Virus record (IMG/VR): IMGVR_UViG_3300025012_000307
Coordinates: 1-21,482 of that record
DNA from: a virus
DNA: 21,482 bases
Strand: one strand, 5' to 3'
In this document: positions 14,669 through 21,482 of the stretch, in pieces
Layout: each line of letters starts with the position of its first letter
Numbering within the stretch: position 1 is the stretch's first letter
The notes under the pieces: generated by a model
Seen by the model: the letters and a program-made list of their open reading frames with translations, nothing else
What the model was told of the DNA's origin: nothing
Database searches by the model: none
Made by a program: the position numbers and the translations under genes

Positions 14669-15628
14669 TTAATTTTCCGGAATATACGGTAAAGCCACAC
14701 ACCGACATTGTGGATGCGCCGGGATTATATACTCAGCATCATCAATCGAAAATAACTTACCATTCAACGGCGCACATTTCGGACATACTCGACTATCCCC
14801 AGCAGTCAGCCACTCGACCTGCACATTGATCCCCAGAATGCCAGCGGCCTTGTACTCACCGATGTTGGCTGAGTGGTGTGCCCGAATGATCTCTGTCCTG
14901 GCTAAAATTTCCGCTCTTCGACGAGAAGGTATCTTCCTACCCAATGAGTCGATAATCGATAAATCCGAAGGCGTTCCATCGCCAGTGATGGCTTTATCTA
15001 GTAGTCGCGCAATCTCTCTTGGTCCTCGGCCGTCAGCCAGACCCATTGCCAGGACGTCGGAAACCACTGACTCCATCTCCGCAGTAATGCCCTGAAGCGA
15101 TGAATATGCCCTTGTATAGATAAGGCCAACACGATCAGCATGAACTGGACCATTAAAAGCAGAAACGATTGGTTCTCCTCCGAGTTGACCTTCATCGATT
15201 TCAATCCCCTTTTTCCTGAGTTCCTGCCTGGCCCTTCTGATCCCCTGTTGGTATGCGCTGTCGATATATAATTTCATCCATGTGGATCTAGCGGAGTTGG
15301 GATCGGAACTAATCAAATCAAAAGCCATCCTCAATCCCTGCTTTCCATCTGTAAAGAAATATTCCTCATTCTTTGCTTTCAACCACTTTACAAACGCTTC
15401 AACCTTCTGATCATTCCTGGGAAAGTCATATTGCTTGGAAGATAATCCAGAAGCATTTACAGTAACTCTCGTTTCCTCTACCAATCCAAACACATCCAGT
15501 TCGACTATAGCCTGACGGATATCTATCATTAAACTTGCAAACCGATTGCGCATCTCAGCTACGAACTTATTACGGAGAGTAATAGTTCGAGTTGGGTCAA
15601 TCGAGTTTGTAAGGAAGAGAGATATCAT
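14669..15628 (-). CDS. MuF-like minor head protein (SPP1 gp7 family)
   Basis: A 319-aa protein from ATG 15628, which overlaps the stop of a 25-aa gene in ATGA. The open frame upstream reaches a TTG at 15667, but that would overlap the small gene completely. The C-terminal MuF domain is clear: ILARTEIIRAHHSANIGEY, then VEWLTAGDSRVCPKCAPLNG, and PAHPQCRCVALPY, with the Cys and His residues (CPKC, H, CRC) that could form a metal site. Members of this family are minor head proteins made with the portal and may be ejected with DNA. There is no C-terminal toxin extension. Confidence 0.88.
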   Translation of the reverse strand: MISLFLTNSIDPTRTITLRNKFVAEMRNRFASLMIDIRQAIVELDVFGLVEETRVTVNASGLSSKQYDFPRNDQKVEAFVKWLKAKNEEYFFTDGKQGLRMAFDLISSDPNSARSTWMKLYIDSAYQQGIRRARQELRKKGIEIDEGQLGGEPIVSAFNGPVHADRVGLIYTRAYSSLQGITAEMESVVSDVLAMGLADGRGPREIARLLDKAITGDGTPSDLSIIDSLGRKIPSRRRAEILARTEIIRAHHSANIGEYKAAGILGINVQVEWLTAGDSRVCPKCAPLNGKLFSIDDAEYIIPAHPQCRCVALPYIPEN

Positions 15629-15702
15629 ATCAATTGTGTAATCGTAAGTAGTATAGCAATGGCCCAAAGAGTTCCGGATATAATTTTCTCTATTCTACTC
15701 AT
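15625..15702 (-). CDS. 25-aa single-span hydrophobic peptide
   Basis: A tiny open frame: MSRIEKIISG followed by TLWAIAILLTITQLI. A short charged N-terminus precedes about 15 hydrophobic residues. Its ATG overlaps the preceding stop (ATGA at 15699-15702) and its own TGA overlaps the MuF ATG (15625-15628), so it fills the gap between the two genes exactly. There is no Shine-Dalgarno of its own, so translation would depend on coupling. It may be a real membrane peptide or a leader that only keeps ribosomes moving from one gene to the next. Function unknown. Confidence 0.5.
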   Translation of the reverse strand: MSRIEKIISGTLWAIAILLTITQLI

Positions 15703-16061
15703 TTCGGGGTGGCTTGAGCCTGCACCTCAACCACCACAGTTACCCGGACATTCCCTGGAGCATCATCAGGCGGCGGATCATACTGATAGCATGGAGAATG
15801 CTGAGACTCCTGCCCACCAGCATCGATAGCCGTCAGTGTGTAACAGGCATCAGCGTCGCTCATATCCAGATCCCCGGTAAATGTCCTGGCGGTAGGGTTG
15901 TTGAATGCAGATAGCTTTACCCCATCCTTGTACATTACGAATCCGGCAAGGTCAGACGGACCATTCGCGTAATCCCATTCGACAGTTACAGACCTGGTTT
16001 TTGCCTGAGCAACTGAGGACAGAATCAGGACCGCCAGTATTGATAAAATTATTCGCTTCAT
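15699..16061 (-). CDS. Secreted small protein with fibronectin type III-like domain
   Basis: A 120-aa protein from ATG 16061 (AAAGGAGG about 11 bases upstream). The in-frame stretch further upstream (to 16265) runs across other small genes and is not used. Residues 1-20 form a textbook Sec signal: MKRIILSILAVLILSSVAQA, with AQA before Lys21 as a signal peptidase I site. The mature part (VEWDYANGPSDLAGFVMYKDG, ... YTLTAIDAGGQES) has the Trp/Tyr pattern of an FN3 domain. Cys73 and Cys91 could form a disulfide outside the cytoplasm. A secreted protein within a head-assembly operon is unexpected. It could coat the cell envelope or block superinfection, but nothing in the sequence decides this. 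Confidence 0.72.
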   Translation of the reverse strand: MKRIILSILAVLILSSVAQAKTRSVTVEWDYANGPSDLAGFVMYKDGVKLSAFNNPTARTFTGDLDMSDADACYTLTAIDAGGQESQHSPCYQYDPPPDDAPGNVRVTVVVEVQAQATPK

Positions 16062-16084
16062 CGTTTCATTTTCCTCCTTTAATT

Positions 16085-16168
16085 TCACATCGACCCAGCA
16101 ATCAGCCACAGCCCCGCCGCCAGTTCGACAGCGAGGATGACGAGCAGGGCGTTGATGATGTGGGTCAT
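16085..16168 (-). CDS. 27-aa single-span membrane peptide
   Basis: MTHIINALLVILAVELAAG followed by LWLIAGSM: nearly the whole peptide is one hydrophobic helix. GGAGAGG ends two bases before the ATG (GGAG five bases away), and the ATG overlaps the previous stop in ATGA (16165-16168). It lies 23 bases before the secreted FN3-like gene. Size and build are like small phage membrane peptides (holin-associated or inner-membrane regulators), but nothing identifies the role. Confidence 0.55.
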   Translation of the reverse strand: MTHIINALLVILAVELAAGLWLIAGSM

Positions 16169-16290
16169 GGCCTCTCCAGACTACACCGCGTAATATTCGC
16201 CACCTCAACCCCATCCACCATAGTCGGTTGCCAGATGTTGGGGCGGTCCTGGATGCACAGATCAAACCGCCTGCCCAGCCATTCAGGCAT
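16165..16290 (-). CDS. 41-aa hypothetical protein
   Basis: A short open frame starting MPEWLGRRFDLCIQD and continuing RPNIWQPTMVDGVEV. The ATG sits in ATGCCTGA, overlapping the last 8 bases of the SGNH gene, with GAAGGTG 7 bases upstream; the stop overlaps the next ATG (ATGA). It is soluble and mixed-charge, with two Cys. No family recognised. Coupling on both sides argues that it is translated. Confidence 0.55.
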   Translation of the reverse strand: MPEWLGRRFDLCIQDRPNIWQPTMVDGVEVANITRCSLERP

Positions 16291-18469
16291 AAGTTGTCAC
16301 CTTCAGTATCTCCACATTACTCGCTGGCTTGCCCCAGACTTGGGATTGTATCGCCCCGATTGACTTGTCTATCGTGTACCCCCATCTCAGATGAGTACTT
16401 GGGTTTACCGAGCCATCATAATTCGCTTCAGCCCCCCATGTGATATCTGCATCGGCCTCTTTCTTATACCCGATATACTGCTTCGTCCCGGCAGCATTGG
16501 TCTTCCATGCAATCAAAGGAGTCTCGCCTCTCGCCCATCCACCAGCCACTGTCACAGTAGCAGTGTTCGTGCCATCGAATGCTTTCAGCACCCCACCTGC
16601 GGCTGCGTAGATACCACCTGTGGCGCTGTTGTTGAATGCAAGGATATTCGTGTCACTGGTCACTTCGGCTGAAGATGCGCCGAGGTAGATCAAAGCGGCA
16701 GCGGTGAACACTGATGGCTGGATTCGTTGGACGGAAATCCAGCCAATTGTCAAGTCAGTATTAGCAACATTCCGGGTGAAAGATATATGCGGACCAGTTG
16801 CTACAAAAAAGACAATTTTTGTTTCTGCTTTAGTAAACGTGACATCAGATGCAGCCATGCCCGATGTCTTTATGCTGCCTGATGTGTAGTTTGATACTTT
16901 TACTACCATCCTATATGTCGATCCAACAGTCAGTACGTTGGTCTTGGCAAACGTTAAAGCGGGGCTAGTGGTCCCAGACTGAAATCTCATCCCGCTCGCA
17001 ACATCAGTAATGGTGTGGGTAGCGTCCTCGCCAGTTACAGCCCAGTCAGCTTTTCTTGCCAGGGTTGATGATGTTCCTGGAGAGGTTTCTATACTATCAG
17101 TAATATTTGTAAGTTCCGCCCACGGCGCTACAGCATCAAATTTCCCCGCCATAACCGCAGCACCGGCAGAATTAGGATGCATGTGGTCGCCAGTGTCATA
17201 GGCCGCAAGAAGCGCATCTGGGTTTTCTGGGTCTTCCAGCGGCGTGTAATTATCCACAACAACCACACCAGAGAAAGACGCGGCGAGAGAGGGTATCCAG
17301 GTGTTTAGCGTATCTGTTACCTCCTGCCTACCGGCACTCCACAAAGTTGCCCCTTTCCAGGGGGTGAGCAAGGACAGAGCTACTCGGCACCCAGTCGATG
17401 TAAGGGAGGAAAGTATTGCTGTTAGATTTGCCTGTATTGTCGCAATAGGAACATCAGTGGCAATGTCATTAATTCCAATCAGCAGCGCCACATAAGACGC
17501 ATTTAGGGCATACACATCAGTCTGAAGTCGTGCCAGCACATCGGCGGTTTTGTTTCCACTAACGCCCTTATCATAAATTACTGTTTTTGGATGTAATTCT
17601 TTTAAAACCAGGGGGTAGTCGGCCAATGTGATTGAGTCACCAATAGCCACAAGCGAGTACATACCACCAAGAGATCTCTTAATTCCTAAATTCAGCGGGA
17701 TAGCTGCCCCTATGCCTAATGATGTCGCTGCGGTTGATGGGATCAAGACAGATTCCGTTGTGCTCCTGACATACGGCAGAGAATATGCACCGAGGGTAAG
17801 CTGAGGTTGCCATACCGAAACAGTTCCGGTTGCAACTGCACTCGCACCGAGCCCGAAGCGAAAAATCGCTGTATCTCCGACCGCTCCCGCTGTAACCTTG
17901 ACCGACAGTTTGAATGTTCCAGCGGCAGGGACAGCAGTCTCGTCGGCTACGATAACTCCGTCTTTCATCACGACGATGGTTCCGCCAGTCAGTGAACAAT
18001 ACTCAATGTCAGCGTACCTCAGCACCCCATCAGTCGTCACCATCACATCGAAAGTATAGACTGCAAGTGCTGCGACCGCTTGTGATAGGCTGAGATACCC
18101 CCTTGATGCTGTGCCGCTGAATGTCAGTTTATTCTCTCCTTCAACATCCGTTACGGCCATCGTCGGGGAGCCGACAACAGTATACGTCCATCCTGTTGGG
18201 GTCGTTCCTGGCGAACCTGCAACCGCGCCAGCCAACACTGAATTGACAGCCAGTTGGGTATACGCAGGCTGCACCATCACCCCCCGCCCAGGATGATTGA
18301 CCGGGAATGCTACCATGTTGCCGTCAGCGTCGGGGACTGTGCCTGCTGCTGAGGTTTGGATTTGGGGGCCTATGGGGCAGGTAGTGGGTGTCTTGGCGTT
18401 CCACAAGGAGAGAAGACCAGCGGGGTATCTTTTTCTACGGCCACCAATTAAACCAAGCGATAAATTCAT
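16283..18469 (-). CDS. SGNH/GDSL-hydrolase virion protein (probable glycan esterase)
   Basis: A 728-aa protein that starts in TAATG with the previous stop, so translation is probably coupled. Residues 1-260 form a beta-rich, Gly/Ala/Thr-rich region with a lectin/carbohydrate-binding look (YTFDVMVTTDGVLRYADIEY, QLTLGAYSLPYVRSTTES). Residues about 270-450 form an SGNH hydrolase: LVAIGDSITL (Ser279), KGVSGNKTADVL (Gly), GINDIA (Asn334) and DHMHPNSAG (Asp428, His431). Blocks I, II, III and V are all present. The remaining 280 residues repeat the beta-rich style (TFAKTNVLTVGSTYRMVVKV, LIYLGASSAEV, VTVAGGWARGE). Such proteins deacetylate surface polysaccharide as tail fibres or spikes. Its location between portal and MuF genes is unusual. 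Confidence 0.82.
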   Translation of the reverse strand: MNLSLGLIGGRRKRYPAGLLSLWNAKTPTTCPIGPQIQTSAAGTVPDADGNMVAFPVNHPGRGVMVQPAYTQLAVNSVLAGAVAGSPGTTPTGWTYTVVGSPTMAVTDVEGENKLTFSGTASRGYLSLSQAVAALAVYTFDVMVTTDGVLRYADIEYCSLTGGTIVVMKDGVIVADETAVPAAGTFKLSVKVTAGAVGDTAIFRFGLGASAVATGTVSVWQPQLTLGAYSLPYVRSTTESVLIPSTAATSLGIGAAIPLNLGIKRSLGGMYSLVAIGDSITLADYPLVLKELHPKTVIYDKGVSGNKTADVLARLQTDVYALNASYVALLIGINDIATDVPIATIQANLTAILSSLTSTGCRVALSLLTPWKGATLWSAGRQEVTDTLNTWIPSLAASFSGVVVVDNYTPLEDPENPDALLAAYDTGDHMHPNSAGAAVMAGKFDAVAPWAELTNITDSIETSPGTSSTLARKADWAVTGEDATHTITDVASGMRFQSGTTSPALTFAKTNVLTVGSTYRMVVKVSNYTSGSIKTSGMAASDVTFTKAETKIVFFVATGPHISFTRNVANTDLTIGWISVQRIQPSVFTAAALIYLGASSAEVTSDTNILAFNNSATGGIYAAAGGVLKAFDGTNTATVTVAGGWARGETPLIAWKTNAAGTKQYIGYKKEADADITWGAEANYDGSVNPSTHLRWGYTIDKSIGAIQSQVWGKPASNVEILKVTTYA

Positions 18470-18741
18470 TACATTACCGCCAAATCAACATTAGTGGAAA
18501 AGGTAAATGTGGTGCCAGGCCTAATTCCAATTACCTGGCCGGCAGAAAGATTTACAAAAGTTGATTCTGAAGTGCCTTCTCCGATTGTAAATGTAGTATC
18601 AATACTGGTAAAGAAAGCCCTGTCGGTAGTATCCGGCACCCACTCTGTATCGGCTAAAGCAGATTCGATTCTTGACGGAGCAAATACCGGGATTTTACGA
18701 AGGATAATTGTTTCATCTGGAGTACTAAAAGGATTCGGCAT
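18469..18741 (-). CDS. 90-aa hypothetical structural protein
   Basis: Starts MPNPFSTPDETIILRKIPVF; the C-terminal half is beta-rich with Gly/Thr-containing turns (TTFTIGEGTSESTFVNLSAG, FTFSTNVDLAVM). GAGGA 6 bases before the ATG overlaps the end of the portal gene. The last codon and stop overlap the start of the SGNH gene. Possibly a companion of the SGNH fibre-like protein, judging by overlap and beta character (inference). No family recognised. Confidence 0.65.
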   Translation of the reverse strand: MPNPFSTPDETIILRKIPVFAPSRIESALADTEWVPDTTDRAFFTSIDTTFTIGEGTSESTFVNLSAGQVIGIRPGTTFTFSTNVDLAVM

Positions 18742-18743
18742 TG

Positions 18744-20165
18744 TTATTCCTCAGTTGTTTTAATATCAAGATCATCATCTCCCTGGCCATCATCTGCTGC
18801 CATAGGAGGAATATAAGTTTTCAACGCTGTCATTATCCGTTCAACTTTATCCTCTGCCAATTCCATAATCTCCAGCAAATACTGTTCCAGCGGCATTGAC
18901 AGTTGCGCATCCGGAGAAGACAAATACTTGGACAATCCTTCAGAACGAATTCGACCAGTTTCTGCTTTGTCTTTATCGCTGGGGGCAGAAAGATCAGGCC
19001 ATTCAATCTCATATCCACCAGCCGGAACTTTCAGTATTCCAAAAGCATTCAATTTATCAATTACCGGCCGCAATATACAGGGTTCAACAAACGTCTTTCT
19101 CCGGCCATCACATTGATCGTCCCAGGCCTCTGTATCCTGGCTGCTGGATAACTCCCCTCGCTCCGAGCCCTCAAGGATTCGTTTCGGGATACCAGTAGCA
19201 ATGGAAATCATCTTCAGTTGCAGTTCCCCATGCTGCGTAGGATCGGCAACAGTAGGGGCCAAACTCTTTACGTCCAAGCCCTGGAGTTTCATATACCGTT
19301 CCAGGTTGTGGACGTACTTCTGGATCTCCTCTTCCAGGGCAGCGGCGTCTTGAGGTTGGATGGTCGTATCTTCTGCTGCAGTAAATGCCATACCCGGAAA
19401 AGCACCTTGCCAGAACATCTCTGCGGAGCCACCGACAATCAACTCCATATTAAGCAACCTGTTGTAAATTCGTTCCAGGCGGGGAAGGCCAAGTACATTC
19501 GATTCAAGGAGATTGTCGGCTATATGGACAACCCGGCTGTAATGAACGGTTGTTTCCAGAGTAGATGCTGTTCCAGGAGTGTTGGCTATCCTCAACCCAT
19601 ATGTAAGAGGAAGACCAAAGCGAGGGTCTTTTGGATCAGTGACATATTGTTTGATGGGGGCATTGGCTTCGGTAAAGGGCTGGAGATAAAGAAGTTCACT
19701 GGCACTTTCCACTGGTAGACCAAGATTCTCTGCCTGGTCATTAAACCCCATCAGCAGAACACCATACTGGCCAATACCAGAAACCTTATCAGCACGAATC
19801 AGAATATTGTAAATTCTCAGTCGCTTTTCTAACTCTTCCCAGGCCTCTTTGTAGGTATCCGAGGAATCATCCGTGCCGCGTACAATTGGTAAACGACGCC
19901 AGCTCGCCTCAACAGGTTTTTCGATAACCTTGCCGGCGATATCTTGCCGCCTGTAGCGGTGGTAATAGTCCGAGAATTTGATTGCATCAAGCCCAGGATA
20001 TCCGAGAGCGGTATATACATCCCTCAATCCTCCGAAAGTGGTTGTATTTCCATAAGTGAGTCTTGACCCAACAATGCCAGACGACAAAGCCCGATATAAA
20101 GCTACCCGGCGGATCTGTTCATCCTTCTCATTGGCGGTCAACTTAACTGGTGAATTACGCCTCAT
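18744..20165 (-). CDS. Portal protein, DUF1073 family
   Basis: A 473-aa protein with AAGGA 4 bases before the ATG; the ATG overlaps the stop of the 76-aa gene (ATGA). Pattern of the DUF1073 portal group: YHRYRRQDIAGKVIEKPVEASWR (residues about 67-89), ADKVSGIGQYGVLLMGFND, RVVHIADNLLESNVLGLPRLE, and the signature ISIATGIPKRILEGSERGELSSSQD in the last third. Acidic C-terminus (DDGQGDDDLDIK). It forms the dodecameric ring at one capsid vertex through which DNA is packaged. Position next to the terminase agrees. Confidence 0.92.
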   Translation of the reverse strand: MRRNSPVKLTANEKDEQIRRVALYRALSSGIVGSRLTYGNTTTFGGLRDVYTALGYPGLDAIKFSDYYHRYRRQDIAGKVIEKPVEASWRRLPIVRGTDDSSDTYKEAWEELEKRLRIYNILIRADKVSGIGQYGVLLMGFNDQAENLGLPVESASELLYLQPFTEANAPIKQYVTDPKDPRFGLPLTYGLRIANTPGTASTLETTVHYSRVVHIADNLLESNVLGLPRLERIYNRLLNMELIVGGSAEMFWQGAFPGMAFTAAEDTTIQPQDAAALEEEIQKYVHNLERYMKLQGLDVKSLAPTVADPTQHGELQLKMISIATGIPKRILEGSERGELSSSQDTEAWDDQCDGRRKTFVEPCILRPVIDKLNAFGILKVPAGGYEIEWPDLSAPSDKDKAETGRIRSEGLSKYLSSPDAQLSMPLEQYLLEIMELAEDKVERIMTALKTYIPPMAADDGQGDDDLDIKTTEE

Positions 20166-20392
20166 TGTTTCCTTACCGAGTCACCAAGAATTATTTGAAC
20201 CTTACCTATCGAGTGATGGATAATTAATTTAATACCTTCTGGAGTATATTCCGTTTGTGGAGGATTATCGTAATAAAGAACTTCGCCTTTCTCTTCATCG
20301 GCAGATATACAATTACGGACAGTCATTCCATTCAGTCTAACTTCGACCAGTGGTCTGCCCATCCATTTATGTATATCCATATCAATTTTCAT
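20162..20392 (-). CDS. 76-aa hypothetical protein
   Basis: Starts MKIDMDIHKWMGRPLVEVRL and continues NGMTVRNCISADEEKGEVLYY. The gene is ATGA-coupled at both ends: its ATG overlaps the stop of the small frameshifted gene and its TGA overlaps the portal ATG. A compact beta-rich protein; no family recognised. A position between terminase and portal suggests a packaging or head accessory role, which is inference. No clear Shine-Dalgarno, so coupling is likely. Confidence 0.65.
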   Translation of the reverse strand: MKIDMDIHKWMGRPLVEVRLNGMTVRNCISADEEKGEVLYYDNPPQTEYTPEGIKLIIHHSIGKVQIILGDSVRKQ

Positions 20393-20606
20393 TGTATTTT
20401 CAGCCCCGCGCGAATGAAACAGTCTTTTGCTTCGAGTAGTTTCCGAAAACCCTCTGCTTTCTCCGGACCATCTGGAAGTTCGTCCATCATAATCTCGGCC
20501 AGATCAGCAATGAGTCTACCAATCTTTGAGAAGATTCAGGCAGATCACCGTAAAAGAAATGTTTATATATTGGATAAAGATGTTTCGATGCTGGATTCCT
20601 GGCCAT
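20389..20606 (-). pseudogene. Small conserved phage protein gene, frameshifted (Acb2/Tad1-hairpin-like possibility)
   Basis: Two overlapping open frames: A (20606-20487, 39 aa, MARNPASKHLYPIYKHFF...) and B (open from 20535 to the stop at 20389). Read together with a -1 shift near 20525-20535 they give one 72-aa protein: HFFYGDLPESS, then KIGRLIADLAEIMMDELPDG, then PEKAEGFRKLLEAKDCFIR. That order matches a widespread small phage protein (pattern 'yFkyehLPe.lq..s.pf..LA..m...LP.gpE...alRkLLEAKDcfvRA', recalled, not searched). Frame B has no ATG/GTG/TTG before 20490. Alternatives: two coupled half-proteins (the frame A stop overlaps ATG 20490), a sequencing indel, or recoding. The link to Acb2/Tad1 hairpin domains rests only on the helix motif and is weak. 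Confidence 0.5.
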
Positions 20607-20610
20607 TATA

Positions 20611-21482
20611 TCACCACGTCCCTACTCGTTTTGTATTGGTTAGTTCATCGAAGGCGTCTGCGGCCGCATCGACCTGATCCTTGAATTTGCCTTCCGGGAA
20701 GTTTTCGGCCTCCAGTAGAAAAGCTTCATTCCATAAGCCCCGTACCAGCTTTACATTGCCGGCCTGGGCTTGGCTGGCCAATGGGGTAGCCCGGACTTCT
20801 TTCGACCCCGTAACCGGCAGTGTCTTTACTGTATAACCGGCCAATTCTTTGACGAAGGCCTTTGCCTGACTCTTGCCAGCCTGGCCCGGATCTTGTGGTA
20901 ACCGAACCGGTACCAACTTACCATCCTGACTGGCAATATTTTTGATGGAATCAATTACTTTACTGGCGTCAATCTGGAAGCGGGTGGAATCCTCGATATA
21001 ATAAACCCCGGCAACCTTGGCCATCTTGATCCCGGCTGTATATGCCGGCCCGCCATCTTTCTTTGCTTTCCGATCTTCCGGATCTCGATCAGTCCCGGCA
21101 AGATCCCATGCCCGTACTCTTTTTGCTCCTGCCGGCACCGCACTCACTATTTCGAAATCAGTCCGCTTGAAATAACTGCCGGCGGTTGGCCGTACATTCC
21201 AATTCCCCTCAAGAAGCTGCGCCCGTTCAACCCGGGGGAGAGCGTTCAGTTTTGCAAGATAGGTCGGATCTTTTTGGAGAAGAATCTTGTTATCGTTAAT
21301 TGTTGAACGAATAAAAGTAAAGGAGAGAGGTTGAACGGGCTCAGCATCAGTGCTGTATTTGTCGAGTAATTCTTGTTTTGAATCGCCCCAAATAACTTCA
21401 TCACCAAGCAGAATGAACCAGCGAATTACACCGGATCTACTGGCAATAACAAATCCATCCTCACCAATCCACCAGTCAATGA
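20611..21482 (-). CDS. Terminase large subunit, C-terminal part
   Basis: The frame is open to the right edge of the window (289 codons seen); the ATPase half lies outside. FTFIRSTINDNKIL, then YLAKLNALPRVERAQLLEGNW, then the RNase H-like nuclease domain: VRAWDLAGT (first catalytic Asp), QDPGQAGK, and KDQVDAAADAFDEL (last catalytic Asp). This is the usual C-terminal layout of phage large terminases, which cut and pump DNA into the prohead. The GTG at 21147 is an internal codon, not the start: the conserved FTFIRSTINDN region lies upstream. It ends 4 bases before the next ATG. Confidence 0.93.
   Translation of the reverse strand, partial: IDWWIGEDGFVIASRSGVIRWFILLGDEVIWGDSKQELLDKYSTDAEPVQPLSFTFIRSTINDNKILLQKDPTYLAKLNALPRVERAQLLEGNWNVRPTAGSYFKRTDFEIVSAVPAGAKRVRAWDLAGTDRDPEDRKAKKDGGPAYTAGIKMAKVAGVYYIEDSTRFQIDASKVIDSIKNIASQDGKLVPVRLPQDPGQAGKSQAKAFVKELAGYTVKTLPVTGSKEVRATPLASQAQAGNVKLVRGLWNEAFLLEAENFPEGKFKDQVDAAADAFDELTNTKRVGTW

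Noticed and set aside
14629-14708. Protease start at 14708 instead of 14657
   Set aside because: It would overlap the MuF gene by 40 bases, while 14657 has AGAGGA at proper spacing and sits right after the MuF stop.
15699-16265. A 188-aa version of the FN3-like gene starting at 16265
   Set aside because: The extra 68 residues are Arg/Trp/Pro-rich without family signal, cover two other coupled small genes, and would bury the signal peptide inside the protein.
20605-20613. TGATATAAT, a perfect extended -10 sequence on the minus strand
   Set aside because: It overlaps the terminase stop and the next start codon, so transcripts would begin inside the following gene, and there is no -35 match. 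Probably chance.

Overview
The window is part of a tailed-phage genome or prophage of siphovirus type. It holds a virion-assembly module written entirely on the minus strand, so it reads from high to low coordinates. No integrase, lysis, replication, tRNA, CRISPR or host housekeeping gene is visible. Genes are packed tightly, with many ATGA, TAATG and TGATG stop/start overlaps and good Shine-Dalgarno sequences. There is no gene-free stretch longer than about 100 bases. A Sec signal peptide and the sugar-modification genes fit a Gram-negative host, but the sequence does not identify the host. Base composition is patchy (individual rows run from about one third to two thirds G+C), as in mosaic phages.

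Head half (right, 21482 to 11152): terminase large subunit (partial), a small conserved phage gene that appears frameshifted, a 76-aa protein, a DUF1073 portal, a 90-aa protein, a 728-aa SGNH-hydrolase protein, a run of very small coupled genes (41 aa; 27 aa, one membrane span; 120 aa, secreted FN3-like; 25 aa, one membrane span), a MuF-type head protein, a DUF2213 protease with a probable nested scaffold start, a capsid decoration protein, an encapsulin/linocin-like major capsid protein, a strong hairpin, and a 159-aa protein.

Cargo island (11141 to 8083): five overlapping genes lie between the capsid genes and the head-tail connectors. They encode a DUF115/GT42-like glycosyltransferase candidate, a left-handed beta-helix acetyltransferase of WbpD/WlbB type, two tandem paralogous GT8-like glycosyltransferases and a PAPS-dependent sulfotransferase-like protein. 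They share the late transcription direction and are translationally coupled to virion genes. The favoured hypothesis is a sugar-building, transfer and sulfation cassette acting on the virion or on the host surface during late infection. This is the most unusual system in the window.

Tail half (8083 to 1): connector, head closure, HK97 gp10-like protein, tail terminator, major tail tube, a lambda G/GT-style chaperone pair with a clear A AAA AAC -1 frameshift site, a 1170-aa tape measure, and two tail-tip/baseplate proteins, the last running off the left edge. A non-contractile tail is inferred because there is a lambda-like tube, chaperone and tape-measure order and no sheath gene.
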